Assembly (NCBI RefSeq): GCF_032878955.1
Contig: NZ_CP043839.1
Location: 310,001-374,000, forward strand
Source: Butyricimonas paravirosa
GTDB lineage: Bacteria > Bacteroidota > Bacteroidia > Bacteroidales > Marinifilaceae
DNA: 64,000 nucleotides
Reading direction: 5' to 3'
In this document: positions 52,646 through 62,195 of the stretch, in pieces
Position numbering within the stretch: position 1 is the first letter of the stretch
Layout: each line of letters begins with the position of its first letter
Translations under genes and position numbers: made by a program
The notes under the pieces: generated by a model
What the model was told of the DNA's origin: nothing
The model's database searches: none
The model's input: the letters and a program-made list of their open reading frames with translations, nothing else

Positions 52646-52683
52646 AGAAAAGCCGAAGTGTTAATACAACAACTTCGGCTTTT
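52646..52683. terminator. Bidirectional terminator
   Basis: GAAAAGCCGAAGT and ACTTCGGCTTTTC form a perfect 13-bp stem with a 12-base loop between the convergent cyclophilin and phosphate butyryltransferase genes, with A and T tracts on the outer sides. Confidence 0.85.
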
Positions 52684-52702
52684 CACTTGTATCTAACTTA
52701 TC

Positions 52703-53611
52703 TTACTTTGCAAAAAGAGCCGCCAATGCAATAGAATTCAATTTTGCATCCACGCTGTCACCTCTGGAAGACAACACACTCGGGGCGGTGGCACCTACCA
52801 AGATAGCCCCTTGGCGAGCGTTTGCCAACTTCGTGTTTGTTTTATAGAACACGTTACCGGCCTCGATGCTCGGGAATACCAAACAGTCCGCATCTCCAGC
52901 AACCGGAGACTTGATTTTCTTAATCTCGGCAGCCTCCTTATCAATAGCCACGTCAAGAGCTAACGGTCCGTCGATGTCAATATTACCTAACTGACCTCTC
53001 TCTCCCATTTTGGCAAGAATAGCAGCATCCGTGGTAGACTCCACTTTCGGAAGTACTTGTTCCGTGGCTGAAATCATGGCAACTTTCGGGCGCTGAATAC
53101 CAAGAGCGTTAGCAATCTGGGTTACATACTTCACGATTGCCATTTTCTGGCTGAAATCCGGAGCCGGAATAATAGCAGCATCACTGAACACCAACAATTT
53201 GTGGTAATTCGGACACTCCATCACAACAACGTGAGACAACGTGGCCTTCGGGGGCAACAAACCGCACTCCTTGTTCAAGATGGCGCGCATATATTTATCA
53301 GTACTTACCAATCCTTTCATGATGAAGTCAGCTTCCTTATCACGTACCATTTGAACAGCTTTAGCAGCCGCTTTCGTGTCCACCGGTTCATTTACAATCT
53401 TGAATCGGGAAATATCAAAACCATGCTCGGCACACACTTTCCTAATCTCATTTTCATCACCACATAAGGTGGCTTCAACAATACCCATTTCAACGGCTTT
53501 ATTCACAGCCTCGATAGAGTGACTGTCGTTAGCGTAAGCTACAACCAAACGCTTTTTTTGGGTATTTCCCTTCAGTAATTCGTAGATGTCATCAATTTTC
53601 TGTATTGCCAT
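52703..53611 (-). CDS. ptb: Phosphate butyryltransferase/acetyltransferase
   Basis: A 302-residue enzyme of the phosphate acetyl/butyryltransferase family, which interconverts acyl-CoA and acyl-phosphate. Family motifs include ADFIMKGLVSTDKYMRAILN, FSDAAIIPAPDF and a C-terminal VFPSIEAGNVFYKTNTKLANA with GAILVGATAPSVLSSRGDS. The length (about 300) fits the butyryl type better than the acetyl type. No butyrate kinase gene is adjacent. In an Odoribacteraceae-like organism it would serve the last steps of butyrate formation. A -7 box lies at 53662-53669. Confidence 0.88.
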   Translation of the reverse strand: MAIQKIDDIYELLKGNTQKKRLVVAYANDSHSIEAVNKAVEMGIVEATLCGDENEIRKVCAEHGFDISRFKIVNEPVDTKAAAKAVQMVRDKEADFIMKGLVSTDKYMRAILNKECGLLPPKATLSHVVVMECPNYHKLLVFSDAAIIPAPDFSQKMAIVKYVTQIANALGIQRPKVAMISATEQVLPKVESTTDAAILAKMGERGQLGNIDIDGPLALDVAIDKEAAEIKKIKSPVAGDADCLVFPSIEAGNVFYKTNTKLANARQGAILVGATAPSVLSSRGDSVDAKLNSIALAALFAK

Positions 53612-53661
53612 GGCAAACTTATTTTTTACTTGATTAGTGATTTATGTTTTAAATTTGGAAA

Positions 53662-53669
53662 CAAAAATA
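53662..53669 (-). promoter_or_regulatory. ptb -7 promoter element
   Basis: The complement of CAAAAATA reads TATTTTTG, matching TAnnTTTG, about 50 bases before the ptb ATG. Confidence 0.5.
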
Positions 53670-53750
53670 ACGCTTTTTGATGAAAACTGAAACAAAAAGG
53701 AGCTTTTTGATTTTAGATTCTAATCACTTCGTTTATTCTTAATTTTAAAT

Positions 53751-53758
53751 TACTTTTG
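53751..53758 (+). promoter_or_regulatory. -7 element of the MFS gene
   Basis: TACTTTTG matches TAnnTTTG, 28 bases before the GTG start at 53786; a weak TTCG lies 19 bases upstream. Confidence 0.45.
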
Positions 53759-53785
53759 TCTTTCGAATAGAAAAACAGAAATCAC

Positions 53786-54955
53786 GTGTCGTTTAAAAAA
53801 AATATAATAGCACTTTACTTGATCAAGGTTTCCAAATGGTTTACCCTAGTGATGCCTATCATCGTGCTGTTTTACAAGGAATGTGGCTTGGATCTGGCAG
53901 ATATATTTATTCTGAAGAGCGTCTATTCCATCGCCATGGTGTCCTTGGAAATACCAACAGGCTACCTAGCCGACGTATGGGGACGAAGGAATTGCTTGAT
54001 TGCTGGTTGTATATTCTGTTTCTTGGGATTCACCAACTATTCAATTTCTGACACTTTCACGGCATTTTTCCTCTCGGAAATTTTGCTCGGATTCGGACAG
54101 AGCCTAGTGTCCGGTGCCGACTCTGCCCTACTTTATGATACGATGCTATATTATAAAAAGGAAGACGCCTATTTAAAATACGAGGGACGGGTTACCATGG
54201 TAGGGAATTTCTCGGAAGCATTCGCCGGGATTTTCAGCGGGCTGCTAGCAGTTTATTCCCTCCGATTCCCTTTCTACGTGCAGAGCGGTATCGCTTTTAT
54301 CGGAATTCCGGCTGCCATTGCCCTGACCGAACACGCAGCCAAAACCAGAATCAAGAATTCGTTTGCCAATATCATGAAAATCATACAATACTCCCTTTTC
54401 ACGAACAAGGAACTGTGCTATAACATCATGTTTTCCGGCGTGATCGGTGCCGCCACGCTGACCATGGCCTGGTTCGTTCAACCCTTGTTGATAGAACTGG
54501 ATACCCCCACTTCTTGGTTCGGGATCATCTGGACAATACTGAATCTCACCGTCGGCATTTCTGCTCTCTATTCCGATAAACTGGATCAACGGCTGGGAAG
54601 TCTGCGAATGTACGCTTTTATACTATTCTTTATCGTGGGTGGATATATCGCAGTAGCCTTCAACATATCTTACGTTGGTTTGATATGCCTGTTCTTTTTC
54701 TACATTGTGAGAGGATTCGCCACTCCTATATTAAAAGGGTATATAAACCAAATTACTTTCTCCGAAATGCGGGCAACCGTACTTTCTATCCGTAACTTCG
54801 TTATCCGGCTTATGTTTGCGGCCATGGCCCCGTTAGTGGGCTGGCTGCATGACCTGTATTCCCTCTCTATCGCATTACAAGCAACAGCCGTCATCATTTT
54901 TGTTCCCGGACTACTATTCCTAATTTTACAATGGCGCTACTCGAAGAAAGTTTAA
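53786..54955 (+). CDS. MFS transporter
   Basis: A 389-residue major-facilitator protein with about twelve membrane helices. The loop 2-3 motif GYLADVWGRRNCLIAG is the diagnostic MFS motif A. It starts with GTG. No close neighbours share its strand, and the substrate cannot be told from sequence. The protein resembles drug/sugar-type exporters of the family found in many Bacteroidota. Confidence 0.92.
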   Translation: MSFKKNIIALYLIKVSKWFTLVMPIIVLFYKECGLDLADIFILKSVYSIAMVSLEIPTGYLADVWGRRNCLIAGCIFCFLGFTNYSISDTFTAFFLSEILLGFGQSLVSGADSALLYDTMLYYKKEDAYLKYEGRVTMVGNFSEAFAGIFSGLLAVYSLRFPFYVQSGIAFIGIPAAIALTEHAAKTRIKNSFANIMKIIQYSLFTNKELCYNIMFSGVIGAATLTMAWFVQPLLIELDTPTSWFGIIWTILNLTVGISALYSDKLDQRLGSLRMYAFILFFIVGGYIAVAFNISYVGLICLFFFYIVRGFATPILKGYINQITFSEMRATVLSIRNFVIRLMFAAMAPLVGWLHDLYSLSIALQATAVIIFVPGLLFLILQWRYSKKV

Positions 54956-54977
54956 AAAAGTTTAGAGTTTAAAATAA

Positions 54978-55003
54978 AAAGGATGTTCTCGCAAACATCC
55001 TTT
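54978..55003. terminator. Bidirectional terminator
   Basis: AAAGGATGTT and AACATCCTTT form a perfect 10-bp stem with a six-base loop between the convergent MFS and adk genes. Confidence 0.75.
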
Positions 55004-55026
55004 CAATCTCTTCTTCTTGATCCGTT

Positions 55027-55599
55027 TTACCGTACCTCTTCGAGAATCTTTGTTATGGACTCAAACACGTCATCTACCGAACCATGACCATTCACAGAAA
55101 AATGCTTTTTCTGAATCTTATAGTGATCGGCAACAGGTAACGTCTTTGCCCGGTACTCGCGGAAACGATTTTCAATCACTTCCTCGTTATCATCGGCACG
55201 TCCCTCGATTTTAGCACGTTCCAGCATCCGGCGCATTAACTCGTCGTGAGGCACATCGATACTCACCAATGCACTTAACGGGTGTCCCGTCTTAGCCAGC
55301 ATCTCATCAAGAATTTCAGCTTGTCTCACCGTTCTGGGAAACCCGTCAAACAGGAAACCATCCACGTTCTTGTGATGTTCGATGCTGTTTTCGATTAACG
55401 CAACCACAAACTCGTCAGATAATAACTCGCCTTTATTAATAATCCCGGCAGCCATTTTACCAAAATCCGAACCTTCGGCAATCTCTTTACGAATCATCTC
55501 CCCTGTTGACAGATGCGCTAGATTGTATTTTTCAACGATCTTTTTCGCCTGAGTACCTTTTCCGGCTCCTGGAGGGCCAAACAATGCAATATTCAGCAT
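55027..55599 (-). CDS. adk: Adenylate kinase
   Basis: A 190-residue short-form adenylate kinase converting ATP and AMP to two ADP. The P-loop FGPPGAGKGTQAKKI lies at residues 7-21 and the AMP-site motif is DGFPRTVRQAE. The lid is short and lacks the four-Cys zinc site. It has a TACCTTTG promoter box at 55662-55669. It is not in an operon. Confidence 0.97.
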   Translation of the reverse strand: MLNIALFGPPGAGKGTQAKKIVEKYNLAHLSTGEMIRKEIAEGSDFGKMAAGIINKGELLSDEFVVALIENSIEHHKNVDGFLFDGFPRTVRQAEILDEMLAKTGHPLSALVSIDVPHDELMRRMLERAKIEGRADDNEEVIENRFREYRAKTLPVADHYKIQKKHFSVNGHGSVDDVFESITKILEEVR

Positions 55600-55661
55600 G
55601 ACAATAACTTTATTTTATTCCTTTTGATGTATTAATTGTTTCATTTTTATGAACTCAGCCA

Positions 55662-55669
55662 CAAAGGTA
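55662..55669 (-). promoter_or_regulatory. adk -7 promoter element
   Basis: The complement of CAAAGGTA reads TACCTTTG, matching TAnnTTTG, about 63 bases before the adk ATG. Confidence 0.5.
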
Positions 55670-55814
55670 TACTTTAATCCAAACTTTAAAATAGAAAAGT
55701 CAGAATATTTTCTAATTTTATGTTTGGAATAACATCATTTTTGCATTATTGTGAATTCCAGTATTTTAGAAACTTCATGCTAAAGTTATTCATGTTAATT
55801 TGCTTCCCCCATAA

Positions 55815-56174
55815 TTACTCTTTCACCTTTTCAAGCACGTCCAGATCCGTGTAATAGGTACGATGTTGCGATTTCTTACCCGTTGCATTCATTCTGGCCA
55901 AAACATACTTAATATTTCCATGGTTATCAACCTCATAGTCTTCTACAAATCCGTATTTACATTCCTCGTCCATGTATCTTCGACCATTCTCGTCCGGGAT
56001 AGCCCGCCGAAAAGCGGGAGTTGTAATTTTCACCTTCTCATTCACCTCAAATTGCTTGTTCTCGTCAATATACTGCTCTTTCAGTTGCTTTTCCTGCTCC
56101 CGATATTTGGCTATAATTTCTTCCAGCTCTCTTATAGAAGCTACATACTCTTCTTTTGTCATGGTTTTATTCAT
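55815..56174 (-). CDS. Hypothetical small coiled-coil protein
   Basis: A 119-residue soluble protein with a helical, charged N-terminus (about 1-45) and a beta-rich C-terminal part (VKITTPAFRRAIPDENGRRY, YGFVEDYEVDNHGNIKYVLARM) that looks like a small KOW/SH3-like barrel. No family was recognised. It has its own intergenic region on both sides, so it is probably monocistronic. Confidence 0.7.
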   Translation of the reverse strand: MNKTMTKEEYVASIRELEEIIAKYREQEKQLKEQYIDENKQFEVNEKVKITTPAFRRAIPDENGRRYMDEECKYGFVEDYEVDNHGNIKYVLARMNATGKKSQHRTYYTDLDVLEKVKE

Positions 56175-56335
56175 TTATCGAAATAATTTACTTACTCTTT
56201 TTACATTATGAATGTAATTATCACCTTGCAGTTACAAATATATAAAATAAATTAAATATACCATCCAATTCGTTCTAAATTCGACAATATTGGATATAAA
56301 CAAACGAAAGTAGTTATAAGACCTTATCTCTATTC

Positions 56336-56366
56336 TTGAAAATTACATTGCAATTTCGTACATTCG
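56336..56366 (+). promoter_or_regulatory. Promoter of the PBP1A gene
   Basis: CTTG around 56335-56338 and TACATTCG at 56359-56366 are 20 bases apart, one mismatch from the -7 consensus, and place the transcript start just before the ATG at 56390. Confidence 0.45.
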
Positions 56367-56389
56367 CAGGCATTTCCGGAATCAATAAT

Positions 56390-58744
56390 ATGAACAAGAA
56401 AAAGACCACAACACGAAAAAAAGCCACGAAGAAAAAACAAAGTATCTTTGCCCGTGTTTTCAAGACAATACTATTGAGTGCCTTACTAGGCGCCGTTCTC
56501 GTTGGGTTATTCGTATGTTGCGTGTACTACGGGATGTGGGGGAAAATTCCGGATTACCGGGACCTAAGGGAAATTCGTAACAACGAGGCATCTTCCCTAT
56601 ATAGTGAAGATGGAGAGTTACTCGGAAAATATTACGTGGAAAACCGTACAAACGTCATGTTCGGCAGTATATCCCGCAATGCCATAAACGCCTTGATCGC
56701 CACTGAAGACGTGCGCTTTTACGAACATCACGGGTTCGATAAAGTCAGTATGCTAAGGGTATTGTTCAAGACATTACTATTAGGCGATAAGAGTTCGGGC
56801 GGGGGAAGTACGATCAGCCAGCAATTGGCCAAAAATCTCTATCCTCGCCAGTATAGCAGCCGTTTCATGATTCCGGTGATCAAGATCAAAGAGATCATCA
56901 CGGCACATCGTCTTGAAAAACTATACACGAAAGACGAAATTCTCACCCTATATTTAAACACAGTATCTTTTGGCGAAGGCACGTTCGGTATTGAAAGTGC
57001 CGCCCAAAAGTATTTTTCCACGACGGCAACACGTCTCTCCGTTCCGGAGGCTGCCACACTGATCGGACTTTTGAAGGGACCTTCTTACTACAATCCCCGG
57101 GTACATCCCGATCGCACGTTACAACGACGTAACACGGTGATTACCCAAATGGTTAAGTACGATTATCTGACCGAAGAAGAAGGAGAAGAATTGAAAAAAG
57201 AAAAGTTACGACTCCGTTTCAAACCGTTAAACCACTATTCCGGCCTAGCTCCCTACTTACGTGAACAAATCCGCCAAGATGCAGTCAAGCTCATTGCCGA
57301 ATTCAACGAAGCAAACAGCACCAATTACGATTTATACAAAGACGGGCTGAAACTCGTCACCACAATCGACGCTGAGATGCAACGTTACGCGGAAAAAGCC
57401 ATGCAACAACACATGAAGTCGTTGCAACACGCTTTTTACACGCATCTGGGAAAACAAGAACCATGGGACAAAGAGAAGAATCTCCTTGATAATGCCATTC
57501 GGGAAAGCGAGGTATATAAAAATCTAAAACGCCAAGGACTTGGCGAGAAAGCCATCCTCGCCGCCATGAATGAGAAAAAGCCCATGACTATTTATAGTGC
57601 ATACCAGGGAGAAACCGAAATGCAAATGTCTTCCATTGATTCCATTAAACACTATCTAAAGATTCTTCAACCCGGTATGATAGCAGTAGAACCCCAATCC
57701 GGAAAAATAAAAGTATGGATCGGGGGACTTGATTTCAAGTATTTCCAATATGACCAAGTGCTGGCCCCCCGCCAGGTCGGTTCCGTGTTCAAGCCGGTCG
57801 TTTACAGTGCTGCCATTGAACATGGAGCCCGTGTCGATGCCTATTATAATAATGAACAAAAAAGTTATCCGGAATACGACAACTGGACGCCTCGAAATTC
57901 AAACAACCAATACGGTGGTTATTACACGCTAAAAGGGGCCCTAAGTCAATCCATCAACACGATTGCCGTCCAAGTTCTCCTACAAACAGGAATCGACGCC
58001 ACGATAGAACACGCTCATCGGCTAGGAATACAAAGTGACCTACCCGCAGTTCCCTCCATTGCCCTAGGAGCTGCCAATATTCCTCTTCGGGAAATGATTC
58101 TCCCCTACTTGTGCTATGCAAACAATGGCGTATCGACAACACCCTATTATCTGCTTTCTATAAAAGACCGAGACGGACGTATTCTTTACGAGGCTGAACC
58201 ACCACGCAGAGAACGGGTGATTCCGGCAGAACAGGCTCATACCATGTCCTCCATGCTTTCCGCCGTTATTCAAGAAGGAACAGGGAAAAGACTGATCAAC
58301 AACTACGGGTTGAACATCCCCCTAGCCGGAAAAACCGGGACAACCCAAAATCAAGCCGATGGCTGGTTTATTGGTTATAATCCTCGTATCGTCGTGGGCG
58401 TAAGAGTCGGGGCCAATAATTCTCGTGTACATTTCAACTCTACCGCACTTGGACAAGGTGCCAACATGGCACTTCCAATCTTCGGGTTGTTCATGCAAGA
58501 ATGTCTGCAAAGTAACACTTACGCCTATTGGTCCGGTCTGTCCTTCCCGGTTCCACCCTCGGATACACAAAAAGAACTAGCAGTCCCCACGTTCAAGGAT
58601 AATATAAACCTGTTGGAAAGATTGACCAACCAAAAACTGGAAAAAGTAAAGAAACAAGATACAGAAAAAGATACCGATACTCCCAAGAAAAAAGGTTTCT
58701 TCCGGAAAATCGGGGACCTATTCAAAAAGAAAGATAAAAAATAA
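56390..58744 (+). CDS. Class A penicillin-binding protein (PBP1A)
   Basis: A 784-residue bifunctional enzyme that polymerises and cross-links peptidoglycan. It has a basic N-terminus, one membrane helix (about 28-50), a glycosyltransferase domain (EDVRFYEHHGFD, GGGSTISQQLAKNLY, KDEILTLYLN) and a transpeptidase domain with the SxxK serine (GSVFKPVVYS), SxN (SQSINTIAV) and KTG (AGKTGTTQNQADGWF) motifs. The Lys-rich C-terminal tail is typical of Bacteroidota. The start at 56390 (MNKKKTTTRKK) is preferred to the in-frame TTG at 56336, which lies in the promoter. A small membrane protein gene follows 6 bases later. Confidence 0.96.
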   Translation: MNKKKTTTRKKATKKKQSIFARVFKTILLSALLGAVLVGLFVCCVYYGMWGKIPDYRDLREIRNNEASSLYSEDGELLGKYYVENRTNVMFGSISRNAINALIATEDVRFYEHHGFDKVSMLRVLFKTLLLGDKSSGGGSTISQQLAKNLYPRQYSSRFMIPVIKIKEIITAHRLEKLYTKDEILTLYLNTVSFGEGTFGIESAAQKYFSTTATRLSVPEAATLIGLLKGPSYYNPRVHPDRTLQRRNTVITQMVKYDYLTEEEGEELKKEKLRLRFKPLNHYSGLAPYLREQIRQDAVKLIAEFNEANSTNYDLYKDGLKLVTTIDAEMQRYAEKAMQQHMKSLQHAFYTHLGKQEPWDKEKNLLDNAIRESEVYKNLKRQGLGEKAILAAMNEKKPMTIYSAYQGETEMQMSSIDSIKHYLKILQPGMIAVEPQSGKIKVWIGGLDFKYFQYDQVLAPRQVGSVFKPVVYSAAIEHGARVDAYYNNEQKSYPEYDNWTPRNSNNQYGGYYTLKGALSQSINTIAVQVLLQTGIDATIEHAHRLGIQSDLPAVPSIALGAANIPLREMILPYLCYANNGVSTTPYYLLSIKDRDGRILYEAEPPRRERVIPAEQAHTMSSMLSAVIQEGTGKRLINNYGLNIPLAGKTGTTQNQADGWFIGYNPRIVVGVRVGANNSRVHFNSTALGQGANMALPIFGLFMQECLQSNTYAYWSGLSFPVPPSDTQKELAVPTFKDNINLLERLTNQKLEKVKKQDTEKDTDTPKKKGFFRKIGDLFKKKDKK

Positions 58745-58750
58745 TTCACC

Positions 58751-59017
58751 ATGAAAACAATAAACAAGACATCCCTGCTCCTTGCCCTTATCATACTGGC
58801 TATCGCTTTCAGTATTATATCAATGATTGCTGCCCCGGCTGAAATACGTTACTCCTGGCACGGGCTGAACCCGTGGAATACCGTCCAAGCTGTTCCACTC
58901 ATGTTCAAACGATTCCTTAAAATGGACGATTGGATTATCTATTCTCTATCCGTGTTAATCATCGCTTACCTCTGGTGGAGAATCTATGCACTCGTAAATA
59001 AATTCAGAAGATCATAA
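58751..59017 (+). CDS. Small two-helix membrane protein
   Basis: An 88-residue protein with hydrophobic helices at about residues 8-27 and 61-78 and a short WHGLNPW loop between. It starts 6 bases after the PBP1A stop, so it is co-transcribed and may assist it or be an unrelated passenger. No family was recognised. Confidence 0.65.
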   Translation: MKTINKTSLLLALIILAIAFSIISMIAAPAEIRYSWHGLNPWNTVQAVPLMFKRFLKMDDWIIYSLSVLIIAYLWWRIYALVNKFRRS

Positions 59018-59022
59018 ACCCT

Positions 59023-60162
59023 TTATTCTTTCACCCCGTACACACTCTGGGATATACGTTTCACAGCGACCACGAAGAAACCCGTTAAAACGAGATTAAG
59101 TACTAAACTTAAAATGGAGATAATCAACGCAGAACCTCCTAACTGGTACCCCATGGCTATCACGATAATTCCTGCACCTACTTCCCCCCTCGTGAACATA
59201 CCGATCGAAAGGGCCAAACGCTCTTGAATCTTCCGGTCACGATAGAAGAATAGCGGGAACATCTTCCCAAGATTCGAAAGAATCGTTACCACAATTACAT
59301 GGAAAATCAGCATCCCCCATCCGGGCATCCCGTCTCCCCCGGTCTCCAAACCGATAAAGATAGGCGTACTCAACCCGACCAAAAACATAAACAGGTACGA
59401 GATAAAACTAGAGGCTCTTTCTTCCTCTCTCGAATGATTATGCACGGTTTTCATCACCATTCCCAGCACAAATGCCGGTAACAGTACCTCAATATGAATT
59501 GCCCCATCCTGTCCCATAAAAGCTTTCGAGATCAGGTACACGCTCTCGAATGTCGCCACGATACACACGGAATAAAGCAGAATAGCTCTCCAAGATTGTG
59601 GCAGGTTCAGCGAACTCAACCGTTTCCATCCGAAAATCAAAAGGATACAAACCACCAGAATAATAACAAACAATTGCCACTTGAAACCGATCATCAGTAT
59701 TTGCAACGGGATCATCAATAAAATAGTGTCCAAGTCATCAAATATAGCCAGCACCTGCGTTTTCTTGTAGATCCACTCCTTTTTCAGCCCGGCAGCAGCA
59801 AGCATCGTAAAAAGAATTCCCGCTGAAGTGGGAGCCGCAAACCGGCTGATCAGCAAATTATTCTCCCACGACAATCCCGTATCCAGAAAAAAGATATAAT
59901 AACAAGCTATCAAGAGCCAAGGTACGGCAGCCGTCGCCATGGCAATAAAATAATCCGTCGTGTACGAACGCCATTTTGCCTTATCCAGCTCGAATTCCCT
60001 CCCTACATTAATCATGATAAAAGCAAGACAAATAAACATCAGCCATTTACTTATCGATGCCAACGTTCCATACACACTTCCTAACGCCGAAGGAAGTATT
60101 TGAGAAAAAAATAAGCCACAAAGTAAGAAAATAGAAAATAAAAAAACTTTCTTCATCCCCAT
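59023..60162 (-). CDS. CPA2-type cation:proton antiporter
   Basis: A 379-residue inner-membrane protein with about twelve hydrophobic helices. The conserved segments RFAAPTSAGILFTMLAAAG, FDDLDTILLMIPL and FTRGEVGAGIIVIAMGY fit the sodium/proton exchanger (CPA2) fold, with the acidic pair DD in the FDDLD helix likely forming the ion site. The start is placed at 60162 (MGMKKVFLF): the frame is open to 60201, but the -7 box TATCTTTG lies at 60179-60186. It converges on the small membrane protein gene. Confidence 0.87.
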   Translation of the reverse strand: MGMKKVFLFSIFLLCGLFFSQILPSALGSVYGTLASISKWLMFICLAFIMINVGREFELDKAKWRSYTTDYFIAMATAAVPWLLIACYYIFFLDTGLSWENNLLISRFAAPTSAGILFTMLAAAGLKKEWIYKKTQVLAIFDDLDTILLMIPLQILMIGFKWQLFVIILVVCILLIFGWKRLSSLNLPQSWRAILLYSVCIVATFESVYLISKAFMGQDGAIHIEVLLPAFVLGMVMKTVHNHSREEERASSFISYLFMFLVGLSTPIFIGLETGGDGMPGWGMLIFHVIVVTILSNLGKMFPLFFYRDRKIQERLALSIGMFTRGEVGAGIIVIAMGYQLGGSALIISILSLVLNLVLTGFFVVAVKRISQSVYGVKE

Positions 60163-60178
60163 CAAAATTAATTTGCCA

Positions 60179-60186
60179 CAAAGATA
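60179..60186 (-). promoter_or_regulatory. -7 element of the antiporter gene
   Basis: The complement of CAAAGATA reads TATCTTTG, matching TAnnTTTG, about 16 bases before the chosen start. Confidence 0.5.
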
Positions 60187-60258
60187 GGGATTTTCAAGCA
60201 ATTTTCGATCGCTATTTAAAACGAATCTAGTTAAAAAATGTATATCAAAAGCTTTGAT

Positions 60259-62190
60259 CTACTCGTATTTAATCGCATCAGGTTTATAAACACGGTAATC
60301 ATAAAATCCACTTTTCCGACGACTCGACACGTTCACCTCTATACTATGAATATCGGGTGGTCCTTTGGGGTAAAAAGCAAAACGAATACTTACATTCTTG
60401 AGAATCAAGTTATCATTTCGTAGATTCAGACTAAAACCGATTCCCCAGTACGATTGACTATTCAACAAATTCTTCTCATCCCGGGCCAACACTCCCCAAT
60501 CCACGAACCCGGTAACCGATGCCCGAAATCCCCTCTTAATGTAAGGCAGGAACAACGTTGCGGACATGGAGGCAGAAAGTCGTTGTGTCCCCCGAGTGGT
60601 ATCGGAATCAAATCCCCGGATGTTAGCATCCTCGAAATAAATATTATCATCCGGATTCCTCTTGATTCCTAATACGTAATCCACGTTACTATAAAAACGT
60701 AACCGGTGCCGGGACAGATCGTACAAACGACTGATATACTGACTACCGACCTTAAACACGCCACTCTCGGCCGTGTAACCATTTAGAAAAGTGCCAAAAG
60801 CCGCATACCAAGCATAGTACCTCTCCGTGTATTTATTAAACCAGGAATAATGCCATTCTGTTCCCAAGTACCCGTACTCCGTGAAATCACTCTTCTCATA
60901 CCCGAAAAGCAACGTCCCCGATAATCCCGAGGGAATATCCTCTGTTCGCCCGAAATCATAGATCAAGTTCGCCTTGAAATACTTGATTTTGGTAAACGTC
61001 AAAGCTCCCATGATCCGGTCACGGTCGTAATAGAAATGATTGGAATCACTCGACACTTCCGGACGATCGACAAAACTAGTACCCGTGTAACGTCCCGTCA
61101 GGTAAAATATTCGGTTATAACTATACTTCTCCGGCAAATAAAAAGAAGTTCCTCCCCAGAAGTCCCACAACCGGTAATTAAACAATTCCACGGGCTTGTT
61201 GATGTCCCGGTCAACCAATGTTTTCGAGGAATATACCCGACTGTACGCGGCTCCTCCGGCCCATTTCGTCTTGTACGTCAAGAATTCTTTATCCAGTTCC
61301 ACCCGTAAAATATCCTGGTTATAGGAATTCTCGTACATCCCGTAGAAGTCCATGTGAGACCCTAGAAGATTACTGGCCTTATACTCGATCAAGTTTCCCC
61401 ATTTTTTATCTTTACTCCCCCGAAAACTAGCCTGATAATGTAAACTATGCCCCAGTTTAAACAAGTTTTTTGTTTCCAGTCCCAAGTCAACCGCATTCAA
61501 AAAGTTACTCCACACCTCCCCCGTCCATGAAAATTCATCCTTGCAAATAATCATCAGATCAACTTGATTCGTGTCACTCTGTACCTCTTGTATGCCAATC
61601 AGCGCATCGTCCACGTTCGACATTGCTTTCAGTAACTGTTCATTCTGTACCAACTCGAAAGGGTCGACTGTCATCCCCGGCCTCACGGTCAACTGTTTTT
61701 TTATCACCCGTTCGGCCGATTTCTGGTGAACGGAATTTGCCACGCTTAAAAGCCATTGTAAACTGTCCTGCAAGGGCGTCGTGTCGTTAACACTCGTTCC
61801 GAAAGGAGGTAAAACCTTCACATGAATATCACGGATCGTCTTTCCCCGATAGGGCTTGTAACGATCCTCGCTATTTTCCGTTTGAACAATATCAATATTG
61901 ATTTTTCGGGGATTCACGAAGATCATCTTGTACAACTCTTTCGTCCATTTCCGCCGATAAGCGACCTCCTTGATCCTGGAAAACTCATACTGGAGAGTAT
62001 CCCGAATTAAACTATCCGGTAAGAAAACCACGTCATTTTGTTTCAGTGTATCAGGTAGCTTTATAAATTCATACTCGTTATTCCCACGCACGTCGAATGA
62101 TAAAGGTCTTGCATTTGCTTGACTTTCCACGAGTAATACCCATGCCAGCATCCATATCATACAACGAATAATCACATGCTTCTTTTCCAA
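60259..62190 (-). CDS. Omp85-like outer-membrane protein
   Basis: A 643-residue exported protein with a signal peptide (cleavage near ANARPL). The N-terminal 200 residues form POTRA-like repeats (GKTIRDIHVKVLPPFG, then VIKKQLTVRPGMTVDP), and the remainder is a beta-barrel with the loop motif NIRGFDSDTTRGTQRLSASM, where the RGF follows the conserved Omp85 loop-6 theme. It would insert or move proteins or lipids at the outer membrane. It lies 5 bases after apbE in one operon, downstream of a second Omp85-barrel gene. Confidence 0.83.
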   Translation of the reverse strand: MEKKHVIIRCMIWMLAWVLLVESQANARPLSFDVRGNNEYEFIKLPDTLKQNDVVFLPDSLIRDTLQYEFSRIKEVAYRRKWTKELYKMIFVNPRKINIDIVQTENSEDRYKPYRGKTIRDIHVKVLPPFGTSVNDTTPLQDSLQWLLSVANSVHQKSAERVIKKQLTVRPGMTVDPFELVQNEQLLKAMSNVDDALIGIQEVQSDTNQVDLMIICKDEFSWTGEVWSNFLNAVDLGLETKNLFKLGHSLHYQASFRGSKDKKWGNLIEYKASNLLGSHMDFYGMYENSYNQDILRVELDKEFLTYKTKWAGGAAYSRVYSSKTLVDRDINKPVELFNYRLWDFWGGTSFYLPEKYSYNRIFYLTGRYTGTSFVDRPEVSSDSNHFYYDRDRIMGALTFTKIKYFKANLIYDFGRTEDIPSGLSGTLLFGYEKSDFTEYGYLGTEWHYSWFNKYTERYYAWYAAFGTFLNGYTAESGVFKVGSQYISRLYDLSRHRLRFYSNVDYVLGIKRNPDDNIYFEDANIRGFDSDTTRGTQRLSASMSATLFLPYIKRGFRASVTGFVDWGVLARDEKNLLNSQSYWGIGFSLNLRNDNLILKNVSIRFAFYPKGPPDIHSIEVNVSSRRKSGFYDYRVYKPDAIKYE

Positions 62191-62195
62191 TAAAA

